Source: Chitinophaga polysaccharea (GTDB taxonomy: Bacteria; Bacteroidota; Bacteroidia; Chitinophagales; Chitinophagaceae). From it: a stretch of 64,000 nt of DNA. The position numbers and the translations under genes are program-made. The notes under the pieces were generated by a model. It ran no database searches and was not told the DNA's origin. It was given only the letters and a program-made list of their open reading frames with translations. Below, piece by piece: positions 43,391 to 52,277 of the stretch; positions within the stretch are counted from its first letter, which is position 1, and every line of letters begins with the position of its first letter. The stretch spans positions 670,001-734,000 of the forward strand of contig NZ_CABFVU010000002.1 of assembly GCF_902150045.1 (NCBI RefSeq), written 5' to 3'.

Positions 43391-43524
43391 GATCTTAGCT
43401 GTTAATGCTAAACATCGGCGCCATTAATGATAATTTCCTGTGAATGTTGATGTGTTGGAACTTAATAGTAAAGCGGGTATCAGCGGGAATTAGTAACTGT
43501 TGTCCAACTTTTTTTTGAGCAGCG

Positions 43525-43574
43525 CTTGCGTTTTCCAAAACCCGGTTGTATATTTGTCTACAATTATAGTAGAC
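43525..43574 (+). promoter_or_regulatory. promoter of the sulfatase operon with a dyad at the transcription start
   Basis: CTTG (43525-43528), 20 bases, TATATTTG (43549-43556) is a good Bacteroidota promoter. GTCTAC-N7-GTAGAC (43556-43574) starts on the last base of the -7 element and covers the expected transcription start, so it could be an operator or a 5' hairpin. Confidence 0.7.
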
Positions 43575-43698
43575 TAATAGGATTTACCACCACCAAAGTC
43601 TTTGTCACCCACCATACAAAGCAAACCTTATTAGCTACCATACTTTATTGAAGTCGCTTCACAGAAGTGCCTTGTTCAACCAATTTAATATTTCAACA

Positions 43699-43779
43699 AT
43701 GAATCAGCTATTGTACAACAATAGAAACAACGGAAAATTTAACGCGGATGCATTTATATCCGCCTGTTGTTGTTGCTAA
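43699..43779 (+). CDS. poly-cysteine leader peptide, putative cysteine-sensing attenuator
   Basis: This 26-codon frame begins MNQLLYNN and ends ISACCCC then TAA: four consecutive Cys codons (TGT TGT TGT TGC, 43765-43776) just before the stop. It lies about 136 bases into the predicted transcript and 99 bases before susC. A GCGGAT-N8-ATCCGC hairpin (43744-43763) ends at the base before the last Ala/Cys codons. The Cys codons could alternatively pair with ACAACAA at 43715-43721. Two more hairpins follow before susC. The operon downstream contains an arylsulfatase, so a Cys-supply sensor makes sense. Poly-Cys leader frames that respond to cysteine are known in mycobacteria; the role here is inferred. 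Confidence 0.75.
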   Translation: MNQLLYNNRNNGKFNADAFISACCCC

Positions 43780-43810
43780 GGCTTTCCGGTCAAAACATCC
43801 GAATAATTAA

Positions 43811-43852
43811 ATGACGCGTAGCGTAGTCATCATGGGCATTTTATTGCCCCAT
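43811..43852 (+). promoter_or_regulatory. two hairpins between the leader peptide and susC
   Basis: ATGAC/GTCAT at 43811-43830, then ATGGGCA-TTTTAT-TGCCCcAT at 43832-43852 with one bulged C. The T tract after the second is poor (ATTCTTCC), so it could be a weak terminator or a block to the susC start. Confidence 0.5.
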
Positions 43853-43878
43853 TCTTCCAACATCTAATCCCCCTTTGT

Positions 43879-46800
43879 ATGTTCAGATATTTACGTAATG
43901 CACTATTGTGCGCTGCATTGTTGTCCTTTACCAGCAACGCTTATTCGCAGGCGGCGGTGCTGTTGAAAGGAAAAGTGATTGACAATAAAACGCAGGAGGC
44001 GCTGCCAGGCGCATCTGTGCGTATTAAAGGCGGTACATCAGGTACACTGGCAGATGCAACAGGCGCCTACCAGTTAAGCCTGCTGAAGCTGCCTCAAACC
44101 ATCATTGTTACTTTTATCGGGTATCAGCAGCAGGAAGTACTGATCACAAAAGATGACCTGAACAAGGTGATAAAACTGGAACAACAGCAGTCGCTGTCTG
44201 AAGTGGTAGTGACCGCCGTAGGTATAAAGAGCGCTACCAGGTCGCTGGGCTACAGCGTTGGTGAGGTAAAAGCCGCTGCATTGAAAGACAGCCGGGAACC
44301 CAACATAGTAGCGGCGCTCAGCGGAAAGGTAGCCGGTGTACAGATCAGCAATTCCGGGGGCTCCCCCGGTGGATCATCTACCATAAAGATCAGGGGTAAC
44401 AGCTCGCTACTGGGAAATAACGCACCACTGTTCATTTTAGATGGTGTGCCTGTGGATAATTCCATACAGGATATTTCCCCGGTATCAAACAGCGTGTCGC
44501 TGGCTACACCATCCAACCGCGGTATTGACATTAACAGTGCAGACATCGCGAGCATAACAGTGCTGAAAGGCCCTGCTGCCGCTGCATTGTATGGTATCCG
44601 TGCATCGAACGGCGCGGTAGTGATCAATACAAAAAGAGGCAGTTTGCTTACGGATAAATCTTTCGGTGTGAGTTACAGCGGATCATTTACTGTTGATAAA
44701 ATAAACCGTCGCATGCAGCCGAGGCAAACCATTTTTTCAAACGGCATCGGCGGGCAATATGTGAAACCAGGTATCACCGGCTCCGATGAAAACTGGGGCG
44801 CATTGCTGGATACGCTCACCTACAGCTCAGTGCCCAGTAATTTTGATAAGAACGGAACGATTGTAGGAAAGAGCGATGCTGCTTCTAATGGTATACCTGT
44901 TAACCGCTATGATAACATCGGTAACTTTTTCGTTAACGGCTATACGAACGATCAGAATATAAGTTTCTATGGTAATACGGGTAATGCGGGGTATTATTTC
45001 TCCTACGGTAACCTGAAGCAAACCGGTATTATTCCTACTACAGATTTCTTCCGGCATACTTTCCGCTTTAACGGCGATTATACGGTGAACGAGCGGCTGA
45101 AAGTATCCGGCGGTGTTAATTACATTAAGGACGGAGCAGGCAACAGGGCGCTGATGGGAGGTTTTAATACCAACGTAGTACGTGCGCTGATGAATTCTGC
45201 TGTAAATTTCGATATTACAAATGGGTACTCCAAACCATGGGAGCACCCGGAATCCTATAAGCTGCCGCCCACTACTAACAAGCCATGGAGCGACAGCCGC
45301 TCATACGCCAATGGTATTGGATGGGATAATCCTTACTGGTCGCTTAATATGAACCCGCAAACCGATGAGCTGAACCGCTTTATTACTTTTGCGGAAGCCA
45401 CCCTGGATATTACCAGCTGGTTAAAAGCCACCGCCCGTTATGGGATCGATAACTATACCGATGTACGGAAAGGCGCTTTCAGTCGCGGTACCTCAGGGGT
45501 AGCCACCGGTACTATCAACGATGTGAATTATGCAAGGAGAGATAACAACCTGGATGTTTTACTGGTAGGCGATCGTAAGCTTAACAACGACCTGCAGCTT
45601 ACCGTAGTGGCGGGGTACAACTATTACAATTCCTGGAAGAACCAGGTGAATACCCGTGGTGATGGATTAACGATCCCCGGTAATTTTAATATCTCCAATG
45701 CTTCATCTACCCAAACTTTTAATCAAACCATACGCAGAAAGCTGGTAGCCGGGTATGCAGATGTGAAGCTGGATTACAGGAAGTGGTTATACCTTGAGCT
45801 TACCGGGAGGAACGAATGGACCTCCACACTGGCCAAAGGAAAGAACGCTTTCTTTTATCCTTCAGCCAGTACCAGTTTTATTTTTACAGATGCACTCCAT
45901 TGGAACAGCAGTATCCTGAATTTTGGTAAGATCCGCGCTACCTATGCACAGGTGGGAAATGATGCTGACCCTTATTCCCTTGAAACCTATTATGTGCCCA
46001 CTACCAGCGGCGGATGGATACAGAGTGGTATCAGTTTCCCGTTCAACGGCAAGCAGGGGCTTAGCTACAGTGCTACCATCGGTAACCCCAACCTGAAGCC
46101 GGAACGGATCAGTACCTGGGAAACCGGTCTGGACCTGCATTTCTTCCATGATAAAACACAACTGGAAGCCGTTTACTATTACAACAGCAGTAAAGACCAG
46201 ATCATACCGGTTACCTTACCTTACTCTACCGGCGCCGCCTATACGCTTACCAATGCCGGTAACATCATCAACAAAGGAATTGAAGCAAGTTTGCAGCAGC
46301 GTATTTTCAGCGGCAGAAGGTTTTCATGGACGGCTACCGCACTGTTTAACAAAAACATCAGCCGTGTGAACTATATCGCTGATAATCTTTCCAATGTTAG
46401 TCTTGGTGGCATATGGATGGAAGCCCGTGGCCAGGCCGGACAGCCATACGGCGTATTTTACGGCACCGACGTAAAGCGTAACGATGCCGGCAAACCTATC
46501 ATCGACGATAACCCGAACAGTGCCACCTATGGATACCCATTGGTGAATACCACCTTTACAAAAATCGGGGATCCGAATCCTGATTTCAATGTGGGTTTGC
46601 GTAACGAATTGCGATATGGCGCATTCAGCTTTTCCTTTTTACTGGACGGACGGTTTGGCTTTGACCTGTTCAACGCCCCGCGTTTGCAGATGGTGTTTAA
46701 CGGTGTGGATGCATCTACAGCAGCGAGGGGCACTATCACTGTTTTTGATGGCGTTACTGCCTCAAAGGGAACGCCTAATACCATTGAAGCGGTGTTGTCG

Positions 46801-47100
46801 CAGGCATGGTATCGCAACACTTTCAACATACAGGGGCTCTATATTGAGCATGATCTCTACTGGGTGAAACTGAAAGATGTAAACTTTACCTACGCCCTGC
46901 CGGCCACCCTGTTGAAACCTGCGCATATAGCGGCGGCCAGTGTTACGCTTACCGCCAGGAACTTTTTGCTTTCCACCAACTATACAGGCAGCGATCCCGA
47001 CCTGGGAAGCCGCAATGGTTTGTCGAATGCAGCGGGTATTGATTTCTGGACAACGCCCAATACGAAAAGTTACGGGGTGGCAGTAAACGTTTCTTTCTAA
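43879..47100 (+). CDS. SusC/RagA-family TonB-linked outer-membrane transporter of the sulfatase operon
   Basis: The protein has 1073 residues. Signal peptide FRYLRNALLCAALLSFTSNAYS, carboxypeptidase-D-like domain (LLKGKVIDNKTQEALPGASV), TonB-box-like link LSEVVVTAVGIKSA, plug (ALSGKVAGVQISNSGGSPGG to GAVVINTKRGS) and barrel with aromatic C-terminus VAVNVSF. It should import the ligand that the linked arylsulfatase works on, plausibly a sulfated organic compound. It is preceded by a poly-Cys leader frame and followed 20 bases on by susD. Confidence 0.93.
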   Translation: MFRYLRNALLCAALLSFTSNAYSQAAVLLKGKVIDNKTQEALPGASVRIKGGTSGTLADATGAYQLSLLKLPQTIIVTFIGYQQQEVLITKDDLNKVIKLEQQQSLSEVVVTAVGIKSATRSLGYSVGEVKAAALKDSREPNIVAALSGKVAGVQISNSGGSPGGSSTIKIRGNSSLLGNNAPLFILDGVPVDNSIQDISPVSNSVSLATPSNRGIDINSADIASITVLKGPAAAALYGIRASNGAVVINTKRGSLLTDKSFGVSYSGSFTVDKINRRMQPRQTIFSNGIGGQYVKPGITGSDENWGALLDTLTYSSVPSNFDKNGTIVGKSDAASNGIPVNRYDNIGNFFVNGYTNDQNISFYGNTGNAGYYFSYGNLKQTGIIPTTDFFRHTFRFNGDYTVNERLKVSGGVNYIKDGAGNRALMGGFNTNVVRALMNSAVNFDITNGYSKPWEHPESYKLPPTTNKPWSDSRSYANGIGWDNPYWSLNMNPQTDELNRFITFAEATLDITSWLKATARYGIDNYTDVRKGAFSRGTSGVATGTINDVNYARRDNNLDVLLVGDRKLNNDLQLTVVAGYNYYNSWKNQVNTRGDGLTIPGNFNISNASSTQTFNQTIRRKLVAGYADVKLDYRKWLYLELTGRNEWTSTLAKGKNAFFYPSASTSFIFTDALHWNSSILNFGKIRATYAQVGNDADPYSLETYYVPTTSGGWIQSGISFPFNGKQGLSYSATIGNPNLKPERISTWETGLDLHFFHDKTQLEAVYYYNSSKDQIIPVTLPYSTGAAYTLTNAGNIINKGIEASLQQRIFSGRRFSWTATALFNKNISRVNYIADNLSNVSLGGIWMEARGQAGQPYGVFYGTDVKRNDAGKPIIDDNPNSATYGYPLVNTTFTKIGDPNPDFNVGLRNELRYGAFSFSFLLDGRFGFDLFNAPRLQMVFNGVDASTAARGTITVFDGVTASKGTPNTIEAVLSQAWYRNTFNIQGLYIEHDLYWVKLKDVNFTYALPATLLKPAHIAAASVTLTARNFLLSTNYTGSDPDLGSRNGLSNAAGIDFWTTPNTKSYGVAVNVSF

Positions 47101-47120
47101 TCCATTAAGTAATCAGCAAC

Positions 47121-48617
47121 ATGAAAATATATTCATCTACTATAGGACGTTTATTTATTGCAGCGGGCATGTTAACGGTACCGGCCTCCTGCTCGCTTGA
47201 GGATACGAATGTTAACCCCAACGCCTCTACGGAGGTGTCTGTGAGCGCAGTGCTAACAGGCGCCGAAGTAGCGCTTGGGTTTAACCTGGGCGTTAACGCA
47301 GGCCTTATCGCCAATATCTATATTCAGCAGGCATCCGGTGCAAATGGGGACGCTGCTTCCTTTGACAACTATGCTTCATCTACCCAGTATTTTAATCAAA
47401 CCTGGAGGGGATTTTACGTTGAGGTGCTTGACGAGCTGAAAATTGTGAGAACCACTGCGGCGCAGCAGCAACTGCCTTATTACAGTGGTATTTCCCGGGT
47501 GCTGAGCGTATATAGCTATGGCACCTTAACCGATCTTTTCGGGGATATTCCATACAAAGAATCATTGTATGGCAACAACATCACCAACCCGGCGTATGAC
47601 AAGCAGGAAGATATTTACAAGTCGCTGCAGGAGCAGCTGGATTCTGCCATTGCGGAGTTGTCGCAACCGGCAGGAAATAACCTGGGCGCACTGCCGGCCA
47701 CGGATGATGTGATATACGGCGGAAATATTGAGCGGTGGAAATCGCTTGCGTATACATTGAAGGCAAGATATGCGGTCCATCTTACTAAAATAAACAGCAA
47801 AACGGCAGCACAGGCCGTGTTGGATGCACTGTATGACGGCGCCCGCTACAGGGGAATAGCAGATAATTCTGCTGATGCGCTGGTGGTATTTGGCGCTTCT
47901 ACCACTAATGCCAATCCTTTTTACCAGCAGAATACCAACAGGCCGGGATGGATAGGGCTTGGGGCATCTTTTGTAAACCTGTTGAACGGAAACGAAGTAA
48001 CCGATGCACCTACCAAACCGGAAGGGTTGTTTGTAGATCCGCGCCGTGCCTATTTTGCCACTCCATATCCTGCAGGCAGTAATACTTACAGAGGCAGCGC
48101 ACCGGGAGTGCCTGGCGCATTTTCAGTGATCGGCAGCTATTATGGCACTGCTACTTCACCGGTGGTGATCAGCAGTTTCTCCGAAGCCAAATTCCTGGAA
48201 GCGGAAGCGAGGTGGAGGATCAACCCGGCAGACCCTTTAGCTAAAACAGCGCTGGAAACGGCCATCCGGGCCTCTTTCCAACGGGTGATAAGCAATAGCG
48301 CAGATCCTTACGCTACCCCGGAAAAGCAAAAGGCATATATAACGGCTAAGGCTATATTAAACGGAGATTCAGGAAATGATCTGAAGAATATTATCACACA
48401 AAAATATATTGCCTTGTTCCTGCAACCGGAGGCCTGGTCGGATTACCGTAGAACAGGCTATCCTGCATTGCCGCTGGCAAAGAATGCCACCAGCGTTGCC
48501 AACCCCAACGGGCAGATCCCGCGAAGGATCCCTTACCCGCAGAATGAGCAGTCGTTGAATAAAAACACTCCTGCGGGATCGGGGTATCAAACCCCTGCTT
48601 TGTGGTGGGACAAATAA
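47121..48617 (+). CDS. SusD/RagB-family outer-membrane lipoprotein of the sulfatase operon
   Basis: The protein has 498 residues. Lipoprotein signal LTVPASCSLEDTNVNPNAS. LTDLFGDIPYKESLYG is the SusD core motif, and YIALFLQPEAWSDYRRTGYPALP the C-terminal motif of the SusD-like_2 branch. It acts as the surface lid of the SusC transporter upstream. It ends 26 bases before the likely sulfatase ATG. Confidence 0.92.
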   Translation: MKIYSSTIGRLFIAAGMLTVPASCSLEDTNVNPNASTEVSVSAVLTGAEVALGFNLGVNAGLIANIYIQQASGANGDAASFDNYASSTQYFNQTWRGFYVEVLDELKIVRTTAAQQQLPYYSGISRVLSVYSYGTLTDLFGDIPYKESLYGNNITNPAYDKQEDIYKSLQEQLDSAIAELSQPAGNNLGALPATDDVIYGGNIERWKSLAYTLKARYAVHLTKINSKTAAQAVLDALYDGARYRGIADNSADALVVFGASTTNANPFYQQNTNRPGWIGLGASFVNLLNGNEVTDAPTKPEGLFVDPRRAYFATPYPAGSNTYRGSAPGVPGAFSVIGSYYGTATSPVVISSFSEAKFLEAEARWRINPADPLAKTALETAIRASFQRVISNSADPYATPEKQKAYITAKAILNGDSGNDLKNIITQKYIALFLQPEAWSDYRRTGYPALPLAKNATSVANPNGQIPRRIPYPQNEQSLNKNTPAGSGYQTPALWWDK

Positions 48618-48643
48618 AACTTCAGCCAATTAAATCAAAAGAA

Positions 48644-50965
48644 ATGACTTTCTCTTCTTCTTCCGGATCCTTTATTTCATTACTGCTGCTGGGCGTTGTA
48701 TCAGGCACTTATGCACAATACAGCCCGCAGAAAAGTTACGCCGGGAAGCCGGGTACTACCCTTGCACAAACGGTGATTACCCCTGCGCCTTTCAATCCCG
48801 TTGCACCCGCGGGAGCCCCTAATATTATATACATTATGCTGGATGATGTAGGATGGGGCGCCAGCAGCGCATTTGGCGGGTTAGTGGAAACACCTGTTTT
48901 TGATAGTCTTGCCAATAACGGTCTGCGATATACGAATTTCCATACTACTGCTATCTGTTCGCCTACACGCGCGTCTTTGCTTACCGGCCGCAATCATCAT
49001 TCGGTGAATGTGCCTACAGTCATTGATGCCGCGGTGAACCTGCCCGGTCACAATGGTTATATGCCGTTTGAGAAAGGCACGGTAGCAGAAATATTAAGGG
49101 AAGATGGGTATAACACTTACGCTGTTGGTAAATGGCATATAACTCCCAGCCCGGACCTCACGCCGGCAGGGCCTTTTAACCGCTGGCCTACAGGCCGTGG
49201 GTTCGACGCTTTCTTTGGATTTATGGCCGGGGAAACAGACCAGTATACGCCCGCGCTCTGGGAAAATACTGTGAAGGTAGAACCGGACCTGCAGGGAAAA
49301 CATCTTACCACCGTATTGGTGGATAAGGCTATTTCCTATATCGCCGGGCAGCATTCAGCTGCACCTGATAAGCCTTTCTTCCTGTATTTTACACCGGGCG
49401 CTACGCATGGCCCGCACCAGGTAGATAAGTTCTGGATAGAAAAGTACAAAGGTAAATTTGATGCAGGATGGGATGTGTACCGGGAGCAGGTATTGGCCCG
49501 GCAAAAGCAGCTGGGGCTTGTTCCGCAGGATGTAACACTGCCGCCGCGCAATCCCGGTGTAAAACCATGGGAGTCGCTTTCCGCTACCGAGAAAAAGGTG
49601 TTCTCCCGTTTCTTCGAGGTATATGCAGGATTCCTTTCCCATACTGACTATGAAGTAGGCCGCCTGGTTAATTACCTGCGTGAAACCAAACAGCTGGATA
49701 ATACGCTGATAGTACTTATTATAGGCGACAACGGCGCCAGTAAGGAAGGCGGTTTGAGCGGTCATGTGCATGGTATTAACGAGTATATAGATGGTAGTTT
49801 GTTTACCGAAAACTATGAAAGCAGGATAAAGGATATTGATAGTTTGTATGATAAGATAGGCAGCCCGGAATCGGGGCCTAACTACCCGGTGGGATGGGCA
49901 CAGGCTGCGAACACACCGTTCCGTTACCTGAAGCAGGATGCCAACAGTGAGGGTGGTACCCGTAATCCGCTGGTGATCTTCTATCCCAAACTGATCAGGA
50001 AAGGAGGCATACGCACGCAGTATTCACATGTGAACAGTGTTACGCCAACCGTGCTGGAAATTGCAGGGCTGAAAGTGCCTGAAGTGATCAATGGCTATCC
50101 GCAGGATACGCTGGAAGGTATCAGCCTGGCTTACACTATTAACAACGCCACCGCTCCGGGCAGACATCATGTGCAATACTACGAAATAGCCGGTGGGCGC
50201 GCTATCTACAAAGACGGCTGGAAGGCTGCAGTAAGCCACAAACGCGGCACCCCATTTACCGCAGATAAATGGGAGCTGTATAACCTGGATAAGGATTTTA
50301 ATGAGCAGCATGATCTTGCCGCTGCCAATCCTGCAAAACTAAAAGAGCTGCAAGATCTTTTTGATAAAGAGGCCTGGAAGTATAAAGTGTACCCGTTGCT
50401 GGGAGATACTACCCGCCTTACTCCCGCGATCCTCACCCGTGGCCCGCTGGATAACAGGGCCAGCGCAATATTATACCCCGGTATAACGCAGGTGCCTACA
50501 CGCTCGGCTCCATTTCTTTCAGAGCAGTCGTTTATTATTAAGGCAGATGTGGAGTTGAATGATGTAAAGAATGAAGGCGTATTGTTAAGTGTTGGCGGGC
50601 GTTTTTCAGGATTTACTTTTTTTGTGCAACAGGGAAAACTGAAAGCAGTACATAACAATAACGGGCGGTTAACAGATCTTACCTCAGGAAAAACGCTGGC
50701 GCTTGGGAAAGCGGTGCTTCGTTACGAGCTGAAATATACACCGGCGCTGCAGCTTACAGACCCGGCCGGTACCGAAGCATTATACATCAACGATGAGAAA
50801 GTAGCGGAGCGTGCCATCACCAAAGCAGATGCAACTATTTCTCCTTACGACGAAGGGCTGGATGTAGGAAGGGATCAGGGTTCTGCTGTATCGCCCTTAT
50901 ACAGATCGCCTTTTAATTTTACCGGTAAACTTAACCATATCGAAATAATACATCCTTCACTTTAA
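48644..50965 (+). CDS. exported arylsulfatase (Cys-type, formylglycine-dependent)
   Basis: The protein has 773 residues from ATG 48644; a start 14 codons upstream overlaps susD. Signal peptide SFISLLLLGVVSGTYAQ. IIYIMLDDVGWG gives the metal aspartates; AICSPTRASLLTGR holds the sulfatase signature with Cys105, which must be converted to formylglycine; IIGDNGASKEGG gives further metal ligands. A C-terminal beta-sandwich (about 610-773) resembles a lectin-like domain. It hydrolyses sulfate esters in the periplasm or at the surface and releases sulfate. It shares the operon with SusC/SusD and the poly-Cys leader. The maturation enzyme is not in this window. Confidence 0.93.
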   Translation: MTFSSSSGSFISLLLLGVVSGTYAQYSPQKSYAGKPGTTLAQTVITPAPFNPVAPAGAPNIIYIMLDDVGWGASSAFGGLVETPVFDSLANNGLRYTNFHTTAICSPTRASLLTGRNHHSVNVPTVIDAAVNLPGHNGYMPFEKGTVAEILREDGYNTYAVGKWHITPSPDLTPAGPFNRWPTGRGFDAFFGFMAGETDQYTPALWENTVKVEPDLQGKHLTTVLVDKAISYIAGQHSAAPDKPFFLYFTPGATHGPHQVDKFWIEKYKGKFDAGWDVYREQVLARQKQLGLVPQDVTLPPRNPGVKPWESLSATEKKVFSRFFEVYAGFLSHTDYEVGRLVNYLRETKQLDNTLIVLIIGDNGASKEGGLSGHVHGINEYIDGSLFTENYESRIKDIDSLYDKIGSPESGPNYPVGWAQAANTPFRYLKQDANSEGGTRNPLVIFYPKLIRKGGIRTQYSHVNSVTPTVLEIAGLKVPEVINGYPQDTLEGISLAYTINNATAPGRHHVQYYEIAGGRAIYKDGWKAAVSHKRGTPFTADKWELYNLDKDFNEQHDLAAANPAKLKELQDLFDKEAWKYKVYPLLGDTTRLTPAILTRGPLDNRASAILYPGITQVPTRSAPFLSEQSFIIKADVELNDVKNEGVLLSVGGRFSGFTFFVQQGKLKAVHNNNGRLTDLTSGKTLALGKAVLRYELKYTPALQLTDPAGTEALYINDEKVAERAITKADATISPYDEGLDVGRDQGSAVSPLYRSPFNFTGKLNHIEIIHPSL

Positions 50966-50975
50966 ATCTTCTATT

Positions 50976-51104
50976 ATGACGTTAACAGATCTTGTTTTAA
51001 TAACAAAGAAAATTGCCATCGGCATAATAATATTCCTGGTGCCGCTGGTGGTTATCGGTGGCAGCATCTGGCTGATTCATTTTTTATTCAATCAACATCA
51101 TTGA
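50976..51104 (+). CDS. 42-residue single-helix membrane protein in the sulfatase operon
   Basis: The frame runs ATG 50976 to TGA 51102-51104 and starts 10 bases after the sulfatase stop. It begins MTLTDLVLITKK and has one long hydrophobic helix (IAIGIIIFLVPLVVIGGSIW), ending with a polar HH tail. It sits 19 bases before the next gene, so the spacing is that of a real cistron. Function unknown; it could be a subunit or anchor of the hydroxylase-like membrane protein that follows. Confidence 0.6.
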   Translation: MTLTDLVLITKKIAIGIIIFLVPLVVIGGSIWLIHFLFNQHH

Positions 51105-51123
51105 TCACATAAAAAAGATAATT

Positions 51124-52212
51124 ATGACAACAACAGCAAAAACGCCGTCGCGTGTAATCCTGAGGGATTCCCTGATAAGCTTACTGCTATATATATTGCC
51201 GATAGGGCTTATGTTCCTGTCGTTTTATATCAGTGGCAGTAAACCCTGGCTGCAGGCCACTTCCGAGCATCTAGGTTTCCACGCCCCCGCATTTGTGGAA
51301 GCCGTGTTCAATAACCTGAAAACATGGGGACTGCCGGCTATTATGGTGGTAGTAGGGGTGATAGAATTTTCCGTGGGATTTTATGAGAATAAATGGACGA
51401 AGAACGAGCGCACGCTGGATATAGTTTGCTTTATACTTCCGAAGGTGGTATTACGCCCGATGATTGCTTATTTCGGGTTGAAATTATTACCGTTTGTTTT
51501 GCCTGATGCAAAGAATATATTTGCGTGGGTGCCTTTCTGGTGGGGTTTTGCCATCATGGCTGTGGCGGATGATCTTACGCAGTACTGGTATCACCGGCTG
51601 CATCATCAGCTTCCGTTACTATGGCGTTTTCACCGCACGCATCATTCCGCTCCTTATATGGGTATGGCAATGACGGGCAGGCAGAACATTATTTATACGG
51701 CATTCTTTTCACAGATCTACCTTACAGTTACGCTTACCTACCTGGGGCTTGGTTACCCGGCGCTTTTTGTAGGCGGCATAAAATCACTGATCACAACGGC
51801 AGCACATTCCAGTATTAAATGGGATAAGCCATTTTATACCATCCGCTGGCTGAACCCTATTGGCTGGGTAATGGAGCGCCTGATTTCAACGCCCGCCACG
51901 CATCATGCGCATCACGCGGATACATCGGATGATGGCATCGGGTATTACAAAGGTAATTTTGGCAACATGTTTTTCATCTGGGACCTGATCTTCGGAACAG
52001 GTATTATTACCCGGCAGTACCCCGTTGCATATGGATTGAAGCATTATAAAGAAGAAGAGTGGTATGCCCAGTTGTTGTGGCCCATTTTTAAATCAAAGAA
52101 GGCGGGCAGTGAACTGGCGCATAACGGGCCGGTAGTAGGAGATGAAGTGGAAGAAGCGCCTGACGTGGTTGTACAGCCGGTGGCTGCCATTGTGCGCGCA
52201 GAAGCGGTATAA
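51124..52212 (+). CDS. sterol desaturase/fatty-acid hydroxylase superfamily membrane protein
   Basis: The protein has 362 residues with several membrane helices (LISLLLYILPIGLMFLSFYI; LPAIMVVVGVIEFSVGFY; and others). The di-iron histidine motifs are complete: HRLHH, HRTHH and the late HHAHHADTSDD. This superfamily hydroxylates or desaturates lipids with O2. It is the last gene of the sulfatase operon, and a terminator follows. The substrate is unknown; a lipid or sterol-like compound freed by the sulfatase, or a sulfur-containing lipid, are possibilities (inference). Confidence 0.88.
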   Translation: MTTTAKTPSRVILRDSLISLLLYILPIGLMFLSFYISGSKPWLQATSEHLGFHAPAFVEAVFNNLKTWGLPAIMVVVGVIEFSVGFYENKWTKNERTLDIVCFILPKVVLRPMIAYFGLKLLPFVLPDAKNIFAWVPFWWGFAIMAVADDLTQYWYHRLHHQLPLLWRFHRTHHSAPYMGMAMTGRQNIIYTAFFSQIYLTVTLTYLGLGYPALFVGGIKSLITTAAHSSIKWDKPFYTIRWLNPIGWVMERLISTPATHHAHHADTSDDGIGYYKGNFGNMFFIWDLIFGTGIITRQYPVAYGLKHYKEEEWYAQLLWPIFKSKKAGSELAHNGPVVGDEVEEAPDVVVQPVAAIVRAEAV

Positions 52213-52227
52213 TATATTGGATATAGC

Positions 52228-52270
52228 AAAAAGAAACCGCTCCGGACATATGTTTGAGCGGTTTCTTTTT
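52228..52270. terminator. bidirectional terminator of the sulfatase operon and fecR
   Basis: A perfect 15-base-pair stem (52228-52242 with 52256-52270) built on AAAGAAACCGCTC/GAGCGGTTTCTTT, with A and T runs. Confidence 0.93.
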
Positions 52271-52277
52271 GTTACGT

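Larger units (their letters stand above)
43391..43878 (+). promoter_or_regulatory. leader region of the sulfatase operon
   Basis: This 488-base gap holds the promoter and dyad (43525-43574), the poly-cysteine leader frame (43699-43779) and two hairpins before susC (43811-43830 and 43832-43852). The first 130 bases (43391-43520) show nothing I can name. Confidence 0.7.

Noticed and set aside
48602..48643. Upstream start of the arylsulfatase
   Set aside because: It overlaps the susD end and would put 14 polar residues before the signal peptide.
42370..52270. Genomic island inserted at tRNA-Gln
   Set aside because: No integrase, no visible direct repeat of the tRNA 3' end, and codon style similar to the rest; only the truncated remnant hints at past events.
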